This document shows positions 24,595-32,620 of a stretch of DNA of 64,000 nt, one piece after another (positions within the stretch are counted from its first letter, which is position 1; each line of letters begins with the position of its first letter). Made by a program: the position numbers and the translations under genes. Location: assembly GCA_030645475.1 (NCBI GenBank), contig JAUSMA010000065.1:1-64000 (forward strand), written 5' to 3'. Origin of the DNA: Nitrospirota bacterium. Its GTDB lineage: Bacteria; Nitrospirota; Nitrospiria; Nitrospirales; Nitrospiraceae. A model generated the notes under the pieces. That model was given only the letters and a program-made list of their open reading frames with translations. It was not told the DNA's origin and did not search any database.

Positions 24595-24854
24595 AGGTGA
24601 CCACGGACAAGAAAGACTTCTCTGTCAAGCTCACTAGGCTGAAGATCAAGCCTGGGGATGTCTTGGTTCTCCGCATAGATCAACGCGACAAGCCAGCGAT
24701 GGACATTGTGATGAGCATCAATCACTGGTTGAAAACCAACAAGATCAAGTTTGTCGGCATCATGCTGTTACAGACCGATGAATCCGTTGAAACACTCAGC
24801 GAGCAACGTATGCGTGAAATGGGATGGATACGGCCGTATGAGGTGATTAAGTGA
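24591..24854 (+). CDS. Small hypothetical protein, 87 aa
   Basis: Starts MKVTTDKKDFSVKLTRLKIK, overlapping the methyltransferase by ATGA. It has a beta-rich first half (GDVLVLRID) and a helical end. No family recognised. Confidence 0.5.
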   Translation: MKVTTDKKDFSVKLTRLKIKPGDVLVLRIDQRDKPAMDIVMSINHWLKTNKIKFVGIMLLQTDESVETLSEQRMREMGWIRPYEVIK

Positions 24855-24867
24855 GCGAGGGGATACG

Positions 24868-25347
24868 TTGAACGTAGAATCTCCAGGCGTTATTCAACTC
24901 AATCCACAAAGCTCTCCTGAATTCAGGGCCAGAAATAAAGCCAAGCTCGTCAAGTGGCTGATGGACCTGTCACAACATCTGTCAAACGGAGGCATGGTCA
25001 CCGATGCGCATGCGGTGCTCGTGGCCTTCATTGGTCCGGATGGACCAGAGGTGTTATGGAACGGCGTGGCCAATACTGAGCAGCTCAAGGAAGTCGGATT
25101 TGCGCTCGGGGATCTCCTTCAGGATTCTCGCTATGCCATCCATAAGGAGAGCACCGTTGAACGTGTGCGTAAAAATAAACAGGCAGATAAAGAGCGAGAG
25201 CGAAAGTATCTCGAGGATCATCCATGGCTCTGTACGGGTGATCGATGCACGAGACGTTTCAAGACAGAACGCGGAGCGGAAATTCATGAACGGACGTGTT
25301 GGCGCATGAAGAAGCGAGGCGGCTATGCCGGAAGCCAACAAGACTGA
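24868..25347 (+). CDS. Hypothetical protein with C2H2-like finger, 159 aa
   Basis: TTG 24868 with GAGGGGAT upstream. The first half has GGMVTDAHAVLVAFIGPDGP, a small alpha/beta part. The C-terminus has CTGDRCTRRFKTERGAEIHE followed by RTC, spaced like a C2H2 zinc finger. A charged helix joins them. Confidence 0.5.
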   Translation: MNVESPGVIQLNPQSSPEFRARNKAKLVKWLMDLSQHLSNGGMVTDAHAVLVAFIGPDGPEVLWNGVANTEQLKEVGFALGDLLQDSRYAIHKESTVERVRKNKQADKERERKYLEDHPWLCTGDRCTRRFKTERGAEIHERTCWRMKKRGGYAGSQQD

Positions 25348-25633
25348 TTCGAAGAAGCCGCAACGCAAGATCGTTCCTGGAGATCAGGTGATTTGGCAGC
25401 CCATGGATACATGCACGGGAGAATTGTGCGGCCCGGCGACGGTGATAGATCGATTCGATGACAATGGCAAGCCATGGCTGTTATTGGGTGAGAATCCACG
25501 AGGCACGTTCGCCATTGCGCTCTCATTGGTGCGGAAAGTGAAGCCGAAAGAGGATTGGGGTCCTGCACAGGGTTGTCTCGTGCAACACAATGGTCGATGG
25601 ATTCCTGCTGATAATTTTCGGGAGATGCCGTGA
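25325..25633 (+). CDS. Small hypothetical protein, 102 aa
   Basis: PGDQVIWQPMDTCTGELCGP and WLLLGENPRGTF suggest a small beta-barrel (SH3- or KOW-like). It overlaps the previous gene by 23 bases and the next by GTGA. Function unknown. Confidence 0.5.
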   Translation: MPEANKTDSKKPQRKIVPGDQVIWQPMDTCTGELCGPATVIDRFDDNGKPWLLLGENPRGTFAIALSLVRKVKPKEDWGPAQGCLVQHNGRWIPADNFREMP

Positions 25634-25785
25634 GAATGTTGGCCTATTGCGCAATGCTGCTTTTTGACTTCTCCGTGATGGCGGGCACTGTCTATCTGAT
25701 CGAATGGCGCGGATGGTCTGTGTGGTGTCTGCTGTTGGCTTTCATACTGGTTCAGGCATCGAATCCCAAGATATTCCTGGAATGA
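25630..25785 (+). CDS. Small two-pass membrane protein, 51 aa
   Basis: GTG 25630 or ATG 25636. Two hydrophobic stretches (MLAYCAMLLFDFSVMAGTVY and WCLLLAFILVQAS) are joined by EWRGW. Its position before a capsid-type gene does not suggest a role. Confidence 0.45.
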   Translation: MRMLAYCAMLLFDFSVMAGTVYLIEWRGWSVWCLLLAFILVQASNPKIFLE

Positions 25786-25839
25786 CAGTAATCGAATGAA
25801 AGTCGATTTCACACACATGATGCAGCAGAAGGGAGAAGC

Positions 25840-26214
25840 ATGAAGCCGATACACTATCACGAGTGCCTGTCACGATTAGGTGAGTCCTCCTCGATCTTTG
25901 GACCTAAGCCCTGCTGTTGCACGATGATACGGGCATCACGAGAAGGATGGGCCAAGGCCGGACGGGAGAATAAAAAGCAGCGGGCCTTGCAGTTCGCGTC
26001 ATGCACCTATCCGACCCTGCACTCGATTCAACAGCATGTCGATGCACGGGCACGGGCTCGCCAGGCGAAGCAGTGGAGTGAGGCAGACCAACACACGCGA
26101 TGGCTCATGGATCATTCCGTGACCCTGTATGACCGTCCACACCAACCGACACAATGGCGTTGGGCGCTTCGCTACCATGGCCAATCGGCCAGCATGCTGG
26201 CAACCGCGTCATGA
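25840..26214 (+). CDS. Hypothetical protein, 124 aa
   Basis: MKPIHYHECLSRLGESSSIF, a CCC triplet and a basic helical middle. GGGAGAAGC precedes ATG 25840. It overlaps the MuF-like gene by ATGA. No family recognised. Confidence 0.45.
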   Translation: MKPIHYHECLSRLGESSSIFGPKPCCCTMIRASREGWAKAGRENKKQRALQFASCTYPTLHSIQQHVDARARARQAKQWSEADQHTRWLMDHSVTLYDRPHQPTQWRWALRYHGQSASMLATAS

Positions 26215-27308
26215 AAGTCGACCTCTCGAACATCGGTCCATCCCAGACCAATGAGGCGATTGAACTCCTCTGTAAGTCAGTCGAGGACTCGCTGATTTGG
26301 AACGATCACCCCACCGATCGACTCCTGAACGCGGTTGAACGATCGACGGAGAAGGCGGTTAGCGACCCCATTCATATCTTACATGTGGCCATGCAACAGC
26401 TTTTCAAACCCCTTCTACGTAAGGCAAAGGGCGATGAAGACGAGAAGGGGCATTGTCGGGAGCTCGATCAGCGCATCCGGTCCGCCCCAGCAGGATCGCT
26501 GTCCATGACGGATTATCTCGATATCATCGATTGCCTCATGCAGCGGTATATGCCGGTGGACTTCCTGGCGAACCGCGTGAAGCGCCAATCGGTCAAGCAG
26601 TACATGGCTGGGTACATTCGGCATGACGTGAAGGACCTGGCCTCCATCACAGCGGGCAAAGCGGACACGATGGTGAACATGTTGCCGGAGACCATCACCG
26701 AAGCCAAGCGGATCTATCAGATCTCCTCGATCGATGAGGCACGCATTCGAGTGGCGCAAGCGTCCGGGTCTCGCCTGGTCTCCACTCTCGCGGCGAGCAC
26801 GCGATCGGCCATGCAGAAGATCATTGTCGATGCAGAGAAGAGCCGGATTAACCGTCAGGGACCCGTCTATGACGTACATAGTCTGCAACAGTCTCTCAGC
26901 GATAATTTCGCCACGTTGAATTTGGACTGGCGGAGAATTGCCGTGACCGAAACGGCGATCAATGCCGCTGATGGATTTCTAATGGCCTGTGCTGTTGGAG
27001 AGGTCTTGCGCTGGGCCTCGCATCCTGGGGCCTGTCAGTATTGTCAGAGTCAGAACGGCCTGTTGTTTACGGTGGTCTCAGCCTCGGCCCCACACAAGGA
27101 CCCCGCCACGCAAGTCTGGCCTGGCAAGCATCTCATGAATATCGGACGGTCTATTGCAAAGATGAAGCGCACCGAGAACGGAATGGAGCCCAGGACCGAC
27201 GACGAACGGCTAGTGCCTGCGATCCCAGCGCATCCCGTCTGTCAATGTTCGTGGGTTAAACATGTCGAACTCACCGACGATCAGAAGAAGCGGATTGGAC
27301 GCGCATGA
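26211..27308 (+). CDS. MuF-like (SPP1 gp7-type) head morphogenesis protein
   Basis: A 365-residue protein with the MuF signature near its end: AVTETAINAADGFLM, GACQYCQSQNGLLF, then HPVCQCSWV. The two Cys pairs and His form a probable zinc site. The N-terminal 200 residues are helical. Such proteins are minor head components that sit near the portal. It lies downstream of portal and terminase, as expected, though after an accessory insert of several genes. Confidence 0.72.
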   Translation: MKVDLSNIGPSQTNEAIELLCKSVEDSLIWNDHPTDRLLNAVERSTEKAVSDPIHILHVAMQQLFKPLLRKAKGDEDEKGHCRELDQRIRSAPAGSLSMTDYLDIIDCLMQRYMPVDFLANRVKRQSVKQYMAGYIRHDVKDLASITAGKADTMVNMLPETITEAKRIYQISSIDEARIRVAQASGSRLVSTLAASTRSAMQKIIVDAEKSRINRQGPVYDVHSLQQSLSDNFATLNLDWRRIAVTETAINAADGFLMACAVGEVLRWASHPGACQYCQSQNGLLFTVVSASAPHKDPATQVWPGKHLMNIGRSIAKMKRTENGMEPRTDDERLVPAIPAHPVCQCSWVKHVELTDDQKKRIGRA

Positions 27309-27586
27309 GCGTATGTACCCATGGGTGCTGGAATCCATCTCAATGCCTGACGTGCGTGTGCGACAGGCTGGTAGAACGGCTAGAAGCCATCACACGGGAA
27401 GCCGTCGACAAGCTGCTCGCTCAGGTGACGCCTTCACCATTGGTGTCCGCTCCCGCGGCTATTCCGTTCTCGAATGCCCCCATCACGAAGGCTGAGTTTC
27501 TGTTTCTGAGTGGTAATGATGCCATCAGGATATCCGATGGGAGACTCTATACCTCGGCCTTTGGACGGTTGGTGATGACGCAATGA
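27305..27586 (+). CDS. Small Cys-rich protein, 93 aa
   Basis: MSVCTHGCWNPSQCLTCVCD contains five cysteines, then a helix (RLVERLEAITREAVDKLLAQ). ATGA overlap with the MuF-like gene. Function unknown. Confidence 0.5.
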   Translation: MSVCTHGCWNPSQCLTCVCDRLVERLEAITREAVDKLLAQVTPSPLVSAPAAIPFSNAPITKAEFLFLSGNDAIRISDGRLYTSAFGRLVMTQ

Positions 27587-27603
27587 ACAAGTTCAGCGTT
27601 CTA

Positions 27604-27621
27604 ACTAACTGGTGTGTTTAT
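27604..27621 (+). promoter_or_regulatory. Palindromic operator site 3 (reverse spacer)
   Basis: ACTAAC, TGGTGT, GTTTAT. Read on the other strand the spacer is ACACCA, so this is the same site in inverted orientation with one weaker arm. It lies 52 bases before ATG 27674 of the lysis module. Confidence 0.5.
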
Positions 27622-27673
27622 GATGGGCATATTGAGGGGCAGTGGTCCCCACTCATCTACACGGAGGGATGCT

Positions 27674-28189
27674 ATGCGCACGTTCAGTAAACTCATGGGT
27701 GCCGTTATCTTGGTGGCCTTGATCTCGCTGCTGTCCATATCCGACAGAGACCCACTCTTTGGCAGTGTGTCTGCATTGGCACAAGAGGTCGCTCCGGGAG
27801 CGGCTTCTGGGCCTGATTCGATTACCAGTGTGCCTCCCGTTGTGGCGGAACCATCGACGGTGGCGGCTGTCATCGATATCGTGGACCCTGCGAAGCAATC
27901 GTTTGCCGATCGGCTGATTGCGGGCCTGCTTGGCGTCTTTCCCGTGGCACTGAGCTTCTTTGGCTCCTATATCACTCAGGCCATCCAAGCGTTGATGGGG
28001 AAGTTGAGCGCCCCGGTGGCCGCAAGTATTTCCACGTTTATGGGTGGACTCTTGGCAATCATCGTGGCCGCGCTCTTCCCAGGCCTTTTGCCGCCTGACG
28101 TAGCTGCAGCCCTTGGGGCCGGTGGGGGAGCGAGCGGACACCTACTGACTCAAAAGGCTCCACTAGCGACGACAGTATCGAGGAGCTAA
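27674..28189 (+). CDS. Membrane protein, possible holin
   Basis: A 171-residue protein with three hydrophobic segments: a signal-like N-terminus (about 7-22), about 97-115 and about 126-148, and a Pro/Val-rich periplasmic-type stretch between the first two. CACGGAGGGATGCT precedes ATG 27674. It stands directly before the spanin pair, so a holin role is inferred from place and topology alone. Confidence 0.45.
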   Translation: MRTFSKLMGAVILVALISLLSISDRDPLFGSVSALAQEVAPGAASGPDSITSVPPVVAEPSTVAAVIDIVDPAKQSFADRLIAGLLGVFPVALSFFGSYITQAIQALMGKLSAPVAASISTFMGGLLAIIVAALFPGLLPPDVAAALGAGGGASGHLLTQKAPLATTVSRS

Positions 28190-28195
28190 TACGCG

Positions 28196-28432
28196 ATGGA
28201 GGCGGCTGGACTCGTCGCACTGATTACGGCGTTCGTGGGTCTGATCACCTATGCGTGGAAGGCTCGAGATGAATCCAAGGCGGCGAACGAACCAGCCAAG
28301 AAGGCAAAGGAGATTGATCATGCGTTCACGACGCACGATGCCGTGGTGGAGGGTGGCGTCATGCAGTCTACTGCTGATCGCCTCCAACGGATGCAGATCG
28401 ACAACGACCGCACCGGTAGTCCTCCACGATAG
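28196..28432 (+). CDS. Putative inner-membrane spanin subunit (Rz-like)
   Basis: A 78-residue protein with an N-terminal membrane segment (residues 5-20, GLVALITAFVGLITYAW) and a charged helical tail. A second gene is embedded in its +1 frame, the layout of Rz/Rz1 pairs. It is shorter than most Rz proteins. GAGGAG precedes the start. Assignment is by architecture. Confidence 0.45.
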   Translation: MEAAGLVALITAFVGLITYAWKARDESKAANEPAKKAKEIDHAFTTHDAVVEGGVMQSTADRLQRMQIDNDRTGSPPR

Positions 28433-28565
28433 CAATATCCCGGTCGTGGAGGTCTACGACAAGGAGGGGCGTCTCATCGTGGGCTATCAGGGCTATGCAG
28501 ACGGCTTTGTGGCGAACACGCTCAAGGTCTGTAACGCGATGATGGACAAGGCGGGAGTGCATTGA
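28320..28565 (+). CDS. Putative outer-membrane spanin lipoprotein (Rz1-like)
   Basis: An 81-residue protein starting MRSRRTMPWWRVASCSLLLI, with Cys 25 after ASNG as a candidate lipidation site, although the lipobox is not a good match. AAAGGAG lies upstream of ATG 28320. It begins inside the Rz-like gene and extends past it. The mature part holds IPVVEVYDKEGRLIVGYQGY. Paired spanins fuse the two membranes at lysis, which implies a Gram-negative host. Confidence 0.45.
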   Translation: MRSRRTMPWWRVASCSLLLIASNGCRSTTTAPVVLHDSNIPVVEVYDKEGRLIVGYQGYADGFVANTLKVCNAMMDKAGVH

Positions 28566-28789
28566 CGCATTGCGCAACTTGTACGTGTCAGCAGGTCAAG
28601 CAGTCGTCTCACGTTCCATGTCCTGGTTGTGGGCATCTCACAGGTCGTGAGCTCCTGGAGAACATCGAGAATGGGCAGTGTGAATTGTGCAATATGGCCG
28701 CGAAACGAAAGGAAAAAGATGATGAAAAGCGTATTGAGAAATCTCTTCGCAGTGGCAATGGTTCTGCTGGCCTTCGCCGGATTGGCTGA
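28562..28789 (+). CDS. Small zinc-finger protein, 75 aa
   Basis: TTG 28562 overlaps the previous stop. CATCTC, CPGCGH and CELCNM give about seven cysteines in 45 residues. The C-terminus overlaps the next gene by about 70 bases, where codon use may not be coding. Function unknown. Confidence 0.4.
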   Translation: MTHCATCTCQQVKQSSHVPCPGCGHLTGRELLENIENGQCELCNMAAKRKEKDDEKRIEKSLRSGNGSAGLRRIG

Positions 28790-29324
28790 GGCGCAGACCG
28801 CGCCCACGTATATCGGAGCGAACTGCCAGCTCGCCTGGTTGCCAAACAGTGAACCGGATCTCGCTGGGTATCGCGCTTTTGCGGTGCAGTCATCCACGAC
28901 GCTCCCCATGGTCACGATTCCGAAAACCGCGACCAGCCACCCAACGAGTACGACCTGTGCGGCGCTGGGGATTGTGGCGGACGGGGCCTATCGACTCAAT
29001 GTCCTGGCGTACGATCTTGCAGGGAACGCGAGCAACCCCGCGTATATCGATGGGGTGAAGGATACGTTAGCTCCTATCTCGCCACGACAGCTCCAACTCA
29101 CCACCTCTGCGCAGCCTGTCGCCATGAGCGTGACGCCGAACCCCTCTGTCCAGCAAGCGACGATCGCATGGGTTCCAGGCACCTGTCAGGGTGAATTTAT
29201 TGTGTCTCGTCTGGTCAGCTCGCGCTGGGTGGAAATTGGGCGCACATACGACCATTGGCTCGATGTGCCACTGGTCAACGCGGTGAATCAGCCATACGGC
29301 GTGTCTGCGGTGTGCGAGGGGTAG
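28719..29324 (+). CDS. Secreted Fn3-like domain protein
   Basis: A 201-residue protein with a clear Sec signal peptide (MMKSVLRNLFAVAMVLLAFA then GLAEAQ). CQLAWLPNSEPDLAGYRAF and later GAYRLNVLAYDLAGNASNP are typical of fibronectin type III folds. GGAAAAAG precedes ATG 28719. A phage tail protein would not normally need a signal peptide, so this may act outside or at the cell surface, or be a moron. Confidence 0.6.
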   Translation: MMKSVLRNLFAVAMVLLAFAGLAEAQTAPTYIGANCQLAWLPNSEPDLAGYRAFAVQSSTTLPMVTIPKTATSHPTSTTCAALGIVADGAYRLNVLAYDLAGNASNPAYIDGVKDTLAPISPRQLQLTTSAQPVAMSVTPNPSVQQATIAWVPGTCQGEFIVSRLVSSRWVEIGRTYDHWLDVPLVNAVNQPYGVSAVCEG

Positions 29325-29333
29325 GTCTAGTCC

Positions 29334-31070
29334 ATGCCAACCCTCTACGTCAACGTGGCCACCGGAAATGATGCGCGCAGCTATGTGACGGCGCAGAATC
29401 CTGCTACGCCATGGGCTACCATCGGTCGTGCCTCACGAGGATCCGCGGTATACGCCGCGAACGCCGCAGCCGCCGCGCAGCCAGGAGATACGGTTGAAGT
29501 GGCTGCTGGTGTGTACTGGGAAACAGGCTCTCCAACTGGAGGCCGTTGGGATGTGGCGCTGAGTCCTGCTAACAGTGGCACCATTGGCAGTCCCATTCGG
29601 TTTCTCGGCATCGGCAGCGTGTATGTGCGCCTGGTGGCGAACGTGTTTGGCCCGTCAGTGGGGAGCAACGGACGAGACAATATCATCTGGGAAAATTTTA
29701 TCGTCGATGACCACTACGGCGGGAGCAAAGAAGATACCGGACCTGTGGTGCTGTACAATGCCAGCTATTGTCAACTGCTGCGCTGCGAGGTGCAGGGCAT
29801 GGGCAATGCGCCGGGCTATCACAACTATCAGCATCCGCAAGAAGGCCACATCGATATTGCGACAAATGGAAATGTGACGCCGACCGCTGGATGGGCGACG
29901 TTCTTTTTGTATTATGCCATGCAGGGCCGCACCATTGTGGCGGGCGGTATCACGTATACTATCACCGCTGATGCCACGTCACACTCGCTGATGAATGTCA
30001 CTCCGCATCCTGGTTCACCGTTGACCAACTTGACCTTCACCGCGAGCGCCTTTGGTGGAAATTATCGGTTGGTTGGACTCGAACAGATCGATCATTGCAC
30101 GATCAAGAACAACCGCATTCACGGTTCGAAGCTCAATGCCGGTGGCATCCTCGCCTATGATGCGAGCGACAACATCATTGAGCACAACGAAGTGTATGAT
30201 GTGTCACTAGGTATTTATCTGAAGGGACGACATGACGGGTTTACCATGTCGAACAACATCATCCGCTACAACTACGTCCACGATAATCGGCAGATCGGCA
30301 TTCGCACCGAGTCGACTAAGATCACCCTGGTCCATCAGAATATCGTGCATGGGTGTCCATCGGGGTACTACCTCGGAGCCTTTGGTCCTGATCGTACACG
30401 GGTCATCAACAATCTCGCCTATAATTGTTCTGAGTCCGCGTTTGAGTTGGTTGAAGCGGCTCCCGCAAATTGGTCGGCATCCACGGCCTACGTGTTGGAA
30501 GATCGCCGCTACAACGGAGTTAATATCTATGTCTGTACGACCGCAGGCATCTCTGCTGCCAGCGGCGGGCCGACTGGCACCGGCACGGGCATCACGGACG
30601 GCTCGGTGGTCTGGGATTATTCTCCATACAAGATCATCTTGAATTGTGAGTTCAAGAACAACATCTCACAGCTCTGTGGCATTGGCTATTCTAGTTGGAC
30701 AGCGGGGAGTCCCGCCGAACAGCAGTTCACGGCCAATTACAACATGTATCGAGACATCAACGGCAGTCCGGCTGTGGCGGCGAATTTCCATGGCTATGCC
30801 ACAGGCAACTTCGCCGCGTGGCGTGCGCTCGGGTTGGATGTCAATTATAGCACGGCAGATCCGCTGCTGGTGAATCCCGGTGCGTTTGATTTCCATCTAC
30901 AAGGGGGATCGCCCGCACGGAACTTTGGCATTGGTGTCTATGGTGTGGGCGGGAATGATGGCGGTGCGGTGCATGCAGGCCCGTATATCACGGGCAATGA
31001 GGTCATTGGCATCGAAGAGACCATTATAGTTCCTGCACCGTTGCCAGTGCGACAATTGCGCATGCGGTAG
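29334..31070 (+). CDS. Right-handed beta-helix protein, probable tailspike or depolymerase
   Basis: A 578-residue protein starting MPTLYVNVATGNDARSYVTA. Repeated coil-forming stretches (CTIKNNRIHGSK, NIIEHNEVYDVSLGIYLKG, NNIIRYNYVHDNRQIGI) mark a parallel beta-helix like that of pectate lyases and phage tailspikes. A carbohydrate-binding type insert (about residues 375-440) interrupts it. It would bind or cut surface polysaccharide. Confidence 0.75.
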   Translation: MPTLYVNVATGNDARSYVTAQNPATPWATIGRASRGSAVYAANAAAAAQPGDTVEVAAGVYWETGSPTGGRWDVALSPANSGTIGSPIRFLGIGSVYVRLVANVFGPSVGSNGRDNIIWENFIVDDHYGGSKEDTGPVVLYNASYCQLLRCEVQGMGNAPGYHNYQHPQEGHIDIATNGNVTPTAGWATFFLYYAMQGRTIVAGGITYTITADATSHSLMNVTPHPGSPLTNLTFTASAFGGNYRLVGLEQIDHCTIKNNRIHGSKLNAGGILAYDASDNIIEHNEVYDVSLGIYLKGRHDGFTMSNNIIRYNYVHDNRQIGIRTESTKITLVHQNIVHGCPSGYYLGAFGPDRTRVINNLAYNCSESAFELVEAAPANWSASTAYVLEDRRYNGVNIYVCTTAGISAASGGPTGTGTGITDGSVVWDYSPYKIILNCEFKNNISQLCGIGYSSWTAGSPAEQQFTANYNMYRDINGSPAVAANFHGYATGNFAAWRALGLDVNYSTADPLLVNPGAFDFHLQGGSPARNFGIGVYGVGGNDGGAVHAGPYITGNEVIGIEETIIVPAPLPVRQLRMR

Positions 31071-31085
31071 GACAAGGAGACGAGA

Positions 31086-31826
31086 ATGGCGATCTCATTT
31101 TACTCTCGATTGAATGGACTGACGCTCTCCGCGGTGGACGATCTACCTGGGACCAATCCTGTCGGCACGCTGAATGGTGCGGCGGTGATCAATGCCACCG
31201 CCGCACTGGCCGGCAGCAACGGACTCCAGGTTCTCGGGGCTGGCGATGCGTTCAAGCTAGATGCAGAAACGGCCATCATTAACCCGTTGGTGGGATCATT
31301 GGGCTTTCTGTTCCGCGTACAGACGTGGGCCGCTGGCGCAACCATGCTCCGTATCAGAGGCAGTAGTTATCTGTACAATATGGGAATTTATATGATCGGC
31401 GCGTCCGGATCTGGCAATTTGCGTTTACGGATCAATGAGGAGGATGCCAGTCAGATCGACTTGGACGGGGCGTACGCTGGCATCCAGCTCAACACCACCT
31501 ATTATTGCGATGCGTCATGGGATCAGCCGAACAACGACAGGCGCATCCGCCTCTATGACGCGAGCGGCGTATCGCTCAATGTCGTGGAGAATACGTCCGT
31601 GGCATTCACCGCGCCGGTCGATCTCACGCATCCGAATGGGTTCAGCATCGGTGAAGCGGCTGGCATGGGAACCCCTGCGATCTACATCGACAACGCGTTT
31701 CTTGGGAAGGCCTACGCTGATGCCAATGATTTCCTCTCGAACCGCAATATCACCAGCTACACGCAGTATTCCGTCGCGAGTTCACAGCATGATCCATTCG
31801 TGAAGGTGTTATTTAAGGCGGCATAA
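31086..31826 (+). CDS. LamG / concanavalin-like lectin-fold tail protein
   Basis: A 246-residue protein: MAISFYSRLNGLTLSAVDDL, then FLFRVQTWAAGATMLRIRGS and TTYYCDASWDQPNNDRRIRL. This strand order is like LamG/concanavalin-A jelly-rolls used by phages for receptor or sugar binding. AAGGAGACGAG precedes ATG 31086. It follows the tailspike and may be part of the same adsorption apparatus. Confidence 0.55.
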   Translation: MAISFYSRLNGLTLSAVDDLPGTNPVGTLNGAAVINATAALAGSNGLQVLGAGDAFKLDAETAIINPLVGSLGFLFRVQTWAAGATMLRIRGSSYLYNMGIYMIGASGSGNLRLRINEEDASQIDLDGAYAGIQLNTTYYCDASWDQPNNDRRIRLYDASGVSLNVVENTSVAFTAPVDLTHPNGFSIGEAAGMGTPAIYIDNAFLGKAYADANDFLSNRNITSYTQYSVASSQHDPFVKVLFKAA

Positions 31827-31862
31827 CACGGGAGACAGAGGGTTGCGCACGTCCATACGTAT

Positions 31863-31876
31863 ACTAACTGGTTAGT
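31863..31876 (+). promoter_or_regulatory. Palindromic operator site 4 (short spacer)
   Basis: ACTAAC-TG-GTTAGT. TATACT (31861-31866 region) overlaps its left arm and looks like a -10. It ends 30 bases before ATG 31907. Confidence 0.65.
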
Positions 31877-31906
31877 TTGTTCATTCATCACAAGGAGGAT
31901 TCGAGC

Positions 31907-32530
31907 ATGTACACTACAGCGTTTCGTGATCTCTGCCTCGGGCAATTGGGCGGATTTGTGGGGCTCCTGACGGCCATTAGCGACTGGCGGGCTGGCACCG
32001 TGACCGAGGCCAACTATACCGGCTACGGCACTCGTCCAGCCATTACTTATGGTGCGGCGGGGAACACGACTCCTGCCGGAGGACGACAGAAGGCCAACTC
32101 TGCGGCCGTCACGTTCCCGCAGAATACGGGATCGAATCAGGACATGATTGGATGGGGCGTGTATTCCGCGTCGTCGGCTGGGGTCCTGCATGCCATCGGG
32201 CTGCTGGATACCGATCCCCCAATCTTTGGAACCGGACTGGTCAATGACACGATTGAGGCCTTTGCGCACGGGCTGCAAACGGATCAGCGTGTGTTTGTCT
32301 TGGCCGCACCGGGCGCTCCTCTTCCCACTGGCCTTGCCGAAAATACGGCCTACTTCGTGCTGGCTGCTGGCCTGACGGCGGACGTGTTTTCTCTCTCACT
32401 GACCTCTGGGGGTGCTGCGGTGAACATCACCGTGGGTGGCTGTGCGCTGTTCATGCCCTACAAAGCGGTCACGATTGCCACGAACGCCACACCAGAATTC
32501 GCCATCGGGGCTCTGGTCGTCCAGCAGTAA
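31907..32530 (+). CDS. Probable tail fibre-associated protein, 207 aa
   Basis: MYTTAFRDLCLGQLGGFVGL, then a middle motif GLAENTAYFVLAAGLTADVF followed by SLSLTSGGAAV. That motif recurs in phage fibre and structural proteins. AAGGAGGAT precedes ATG 31907. It is controlled by operator site 4. Exact structural role not clear. Confidence 0.5.
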   Translation: MYTTAFRDLCLGQLGGFVGLLTAISDWRAGTVTEANYTGYGTRPAITYGAAGNTTPAGGRQKANSAAVTFPQNTGSNQDMIGWGVYSASSAGVLHAIGLLDTDPPIFGTGLVNDTIEAFAHGLQTDQRVFVLAAPGAPLPTGLAENTAYFVLAAGLTADVFSLSLTSGGAAVNITVGGCALFMPYKAVTIATNATPEFAIGALVVQQ

Positions 32531-32539
32531 TGGATCAGG

Positions 32540-32585
32540 TCCACGCATATCAGCGGCTTCTCAACGGTTCGCTGATATGCGTGGA
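32540..32585 (+). terminator. Long hairpin, 16-bp stem, 14-nt loop
   Basis: TCCACGCATATCAGCG (32540-32555) pairs perfectly with CGCTGATATGCGTGGA (32570-32585). It is intergenic, ten bases after a TAA. No T-run follows. Likely a transcript end or processing signal; it could also protect RNA from decay. Confidence 0.6.
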
Positions 32586-32620
32586 GCGCCTGCGCATACT
32601 TCTTGTAGGGTATCGTTGTT

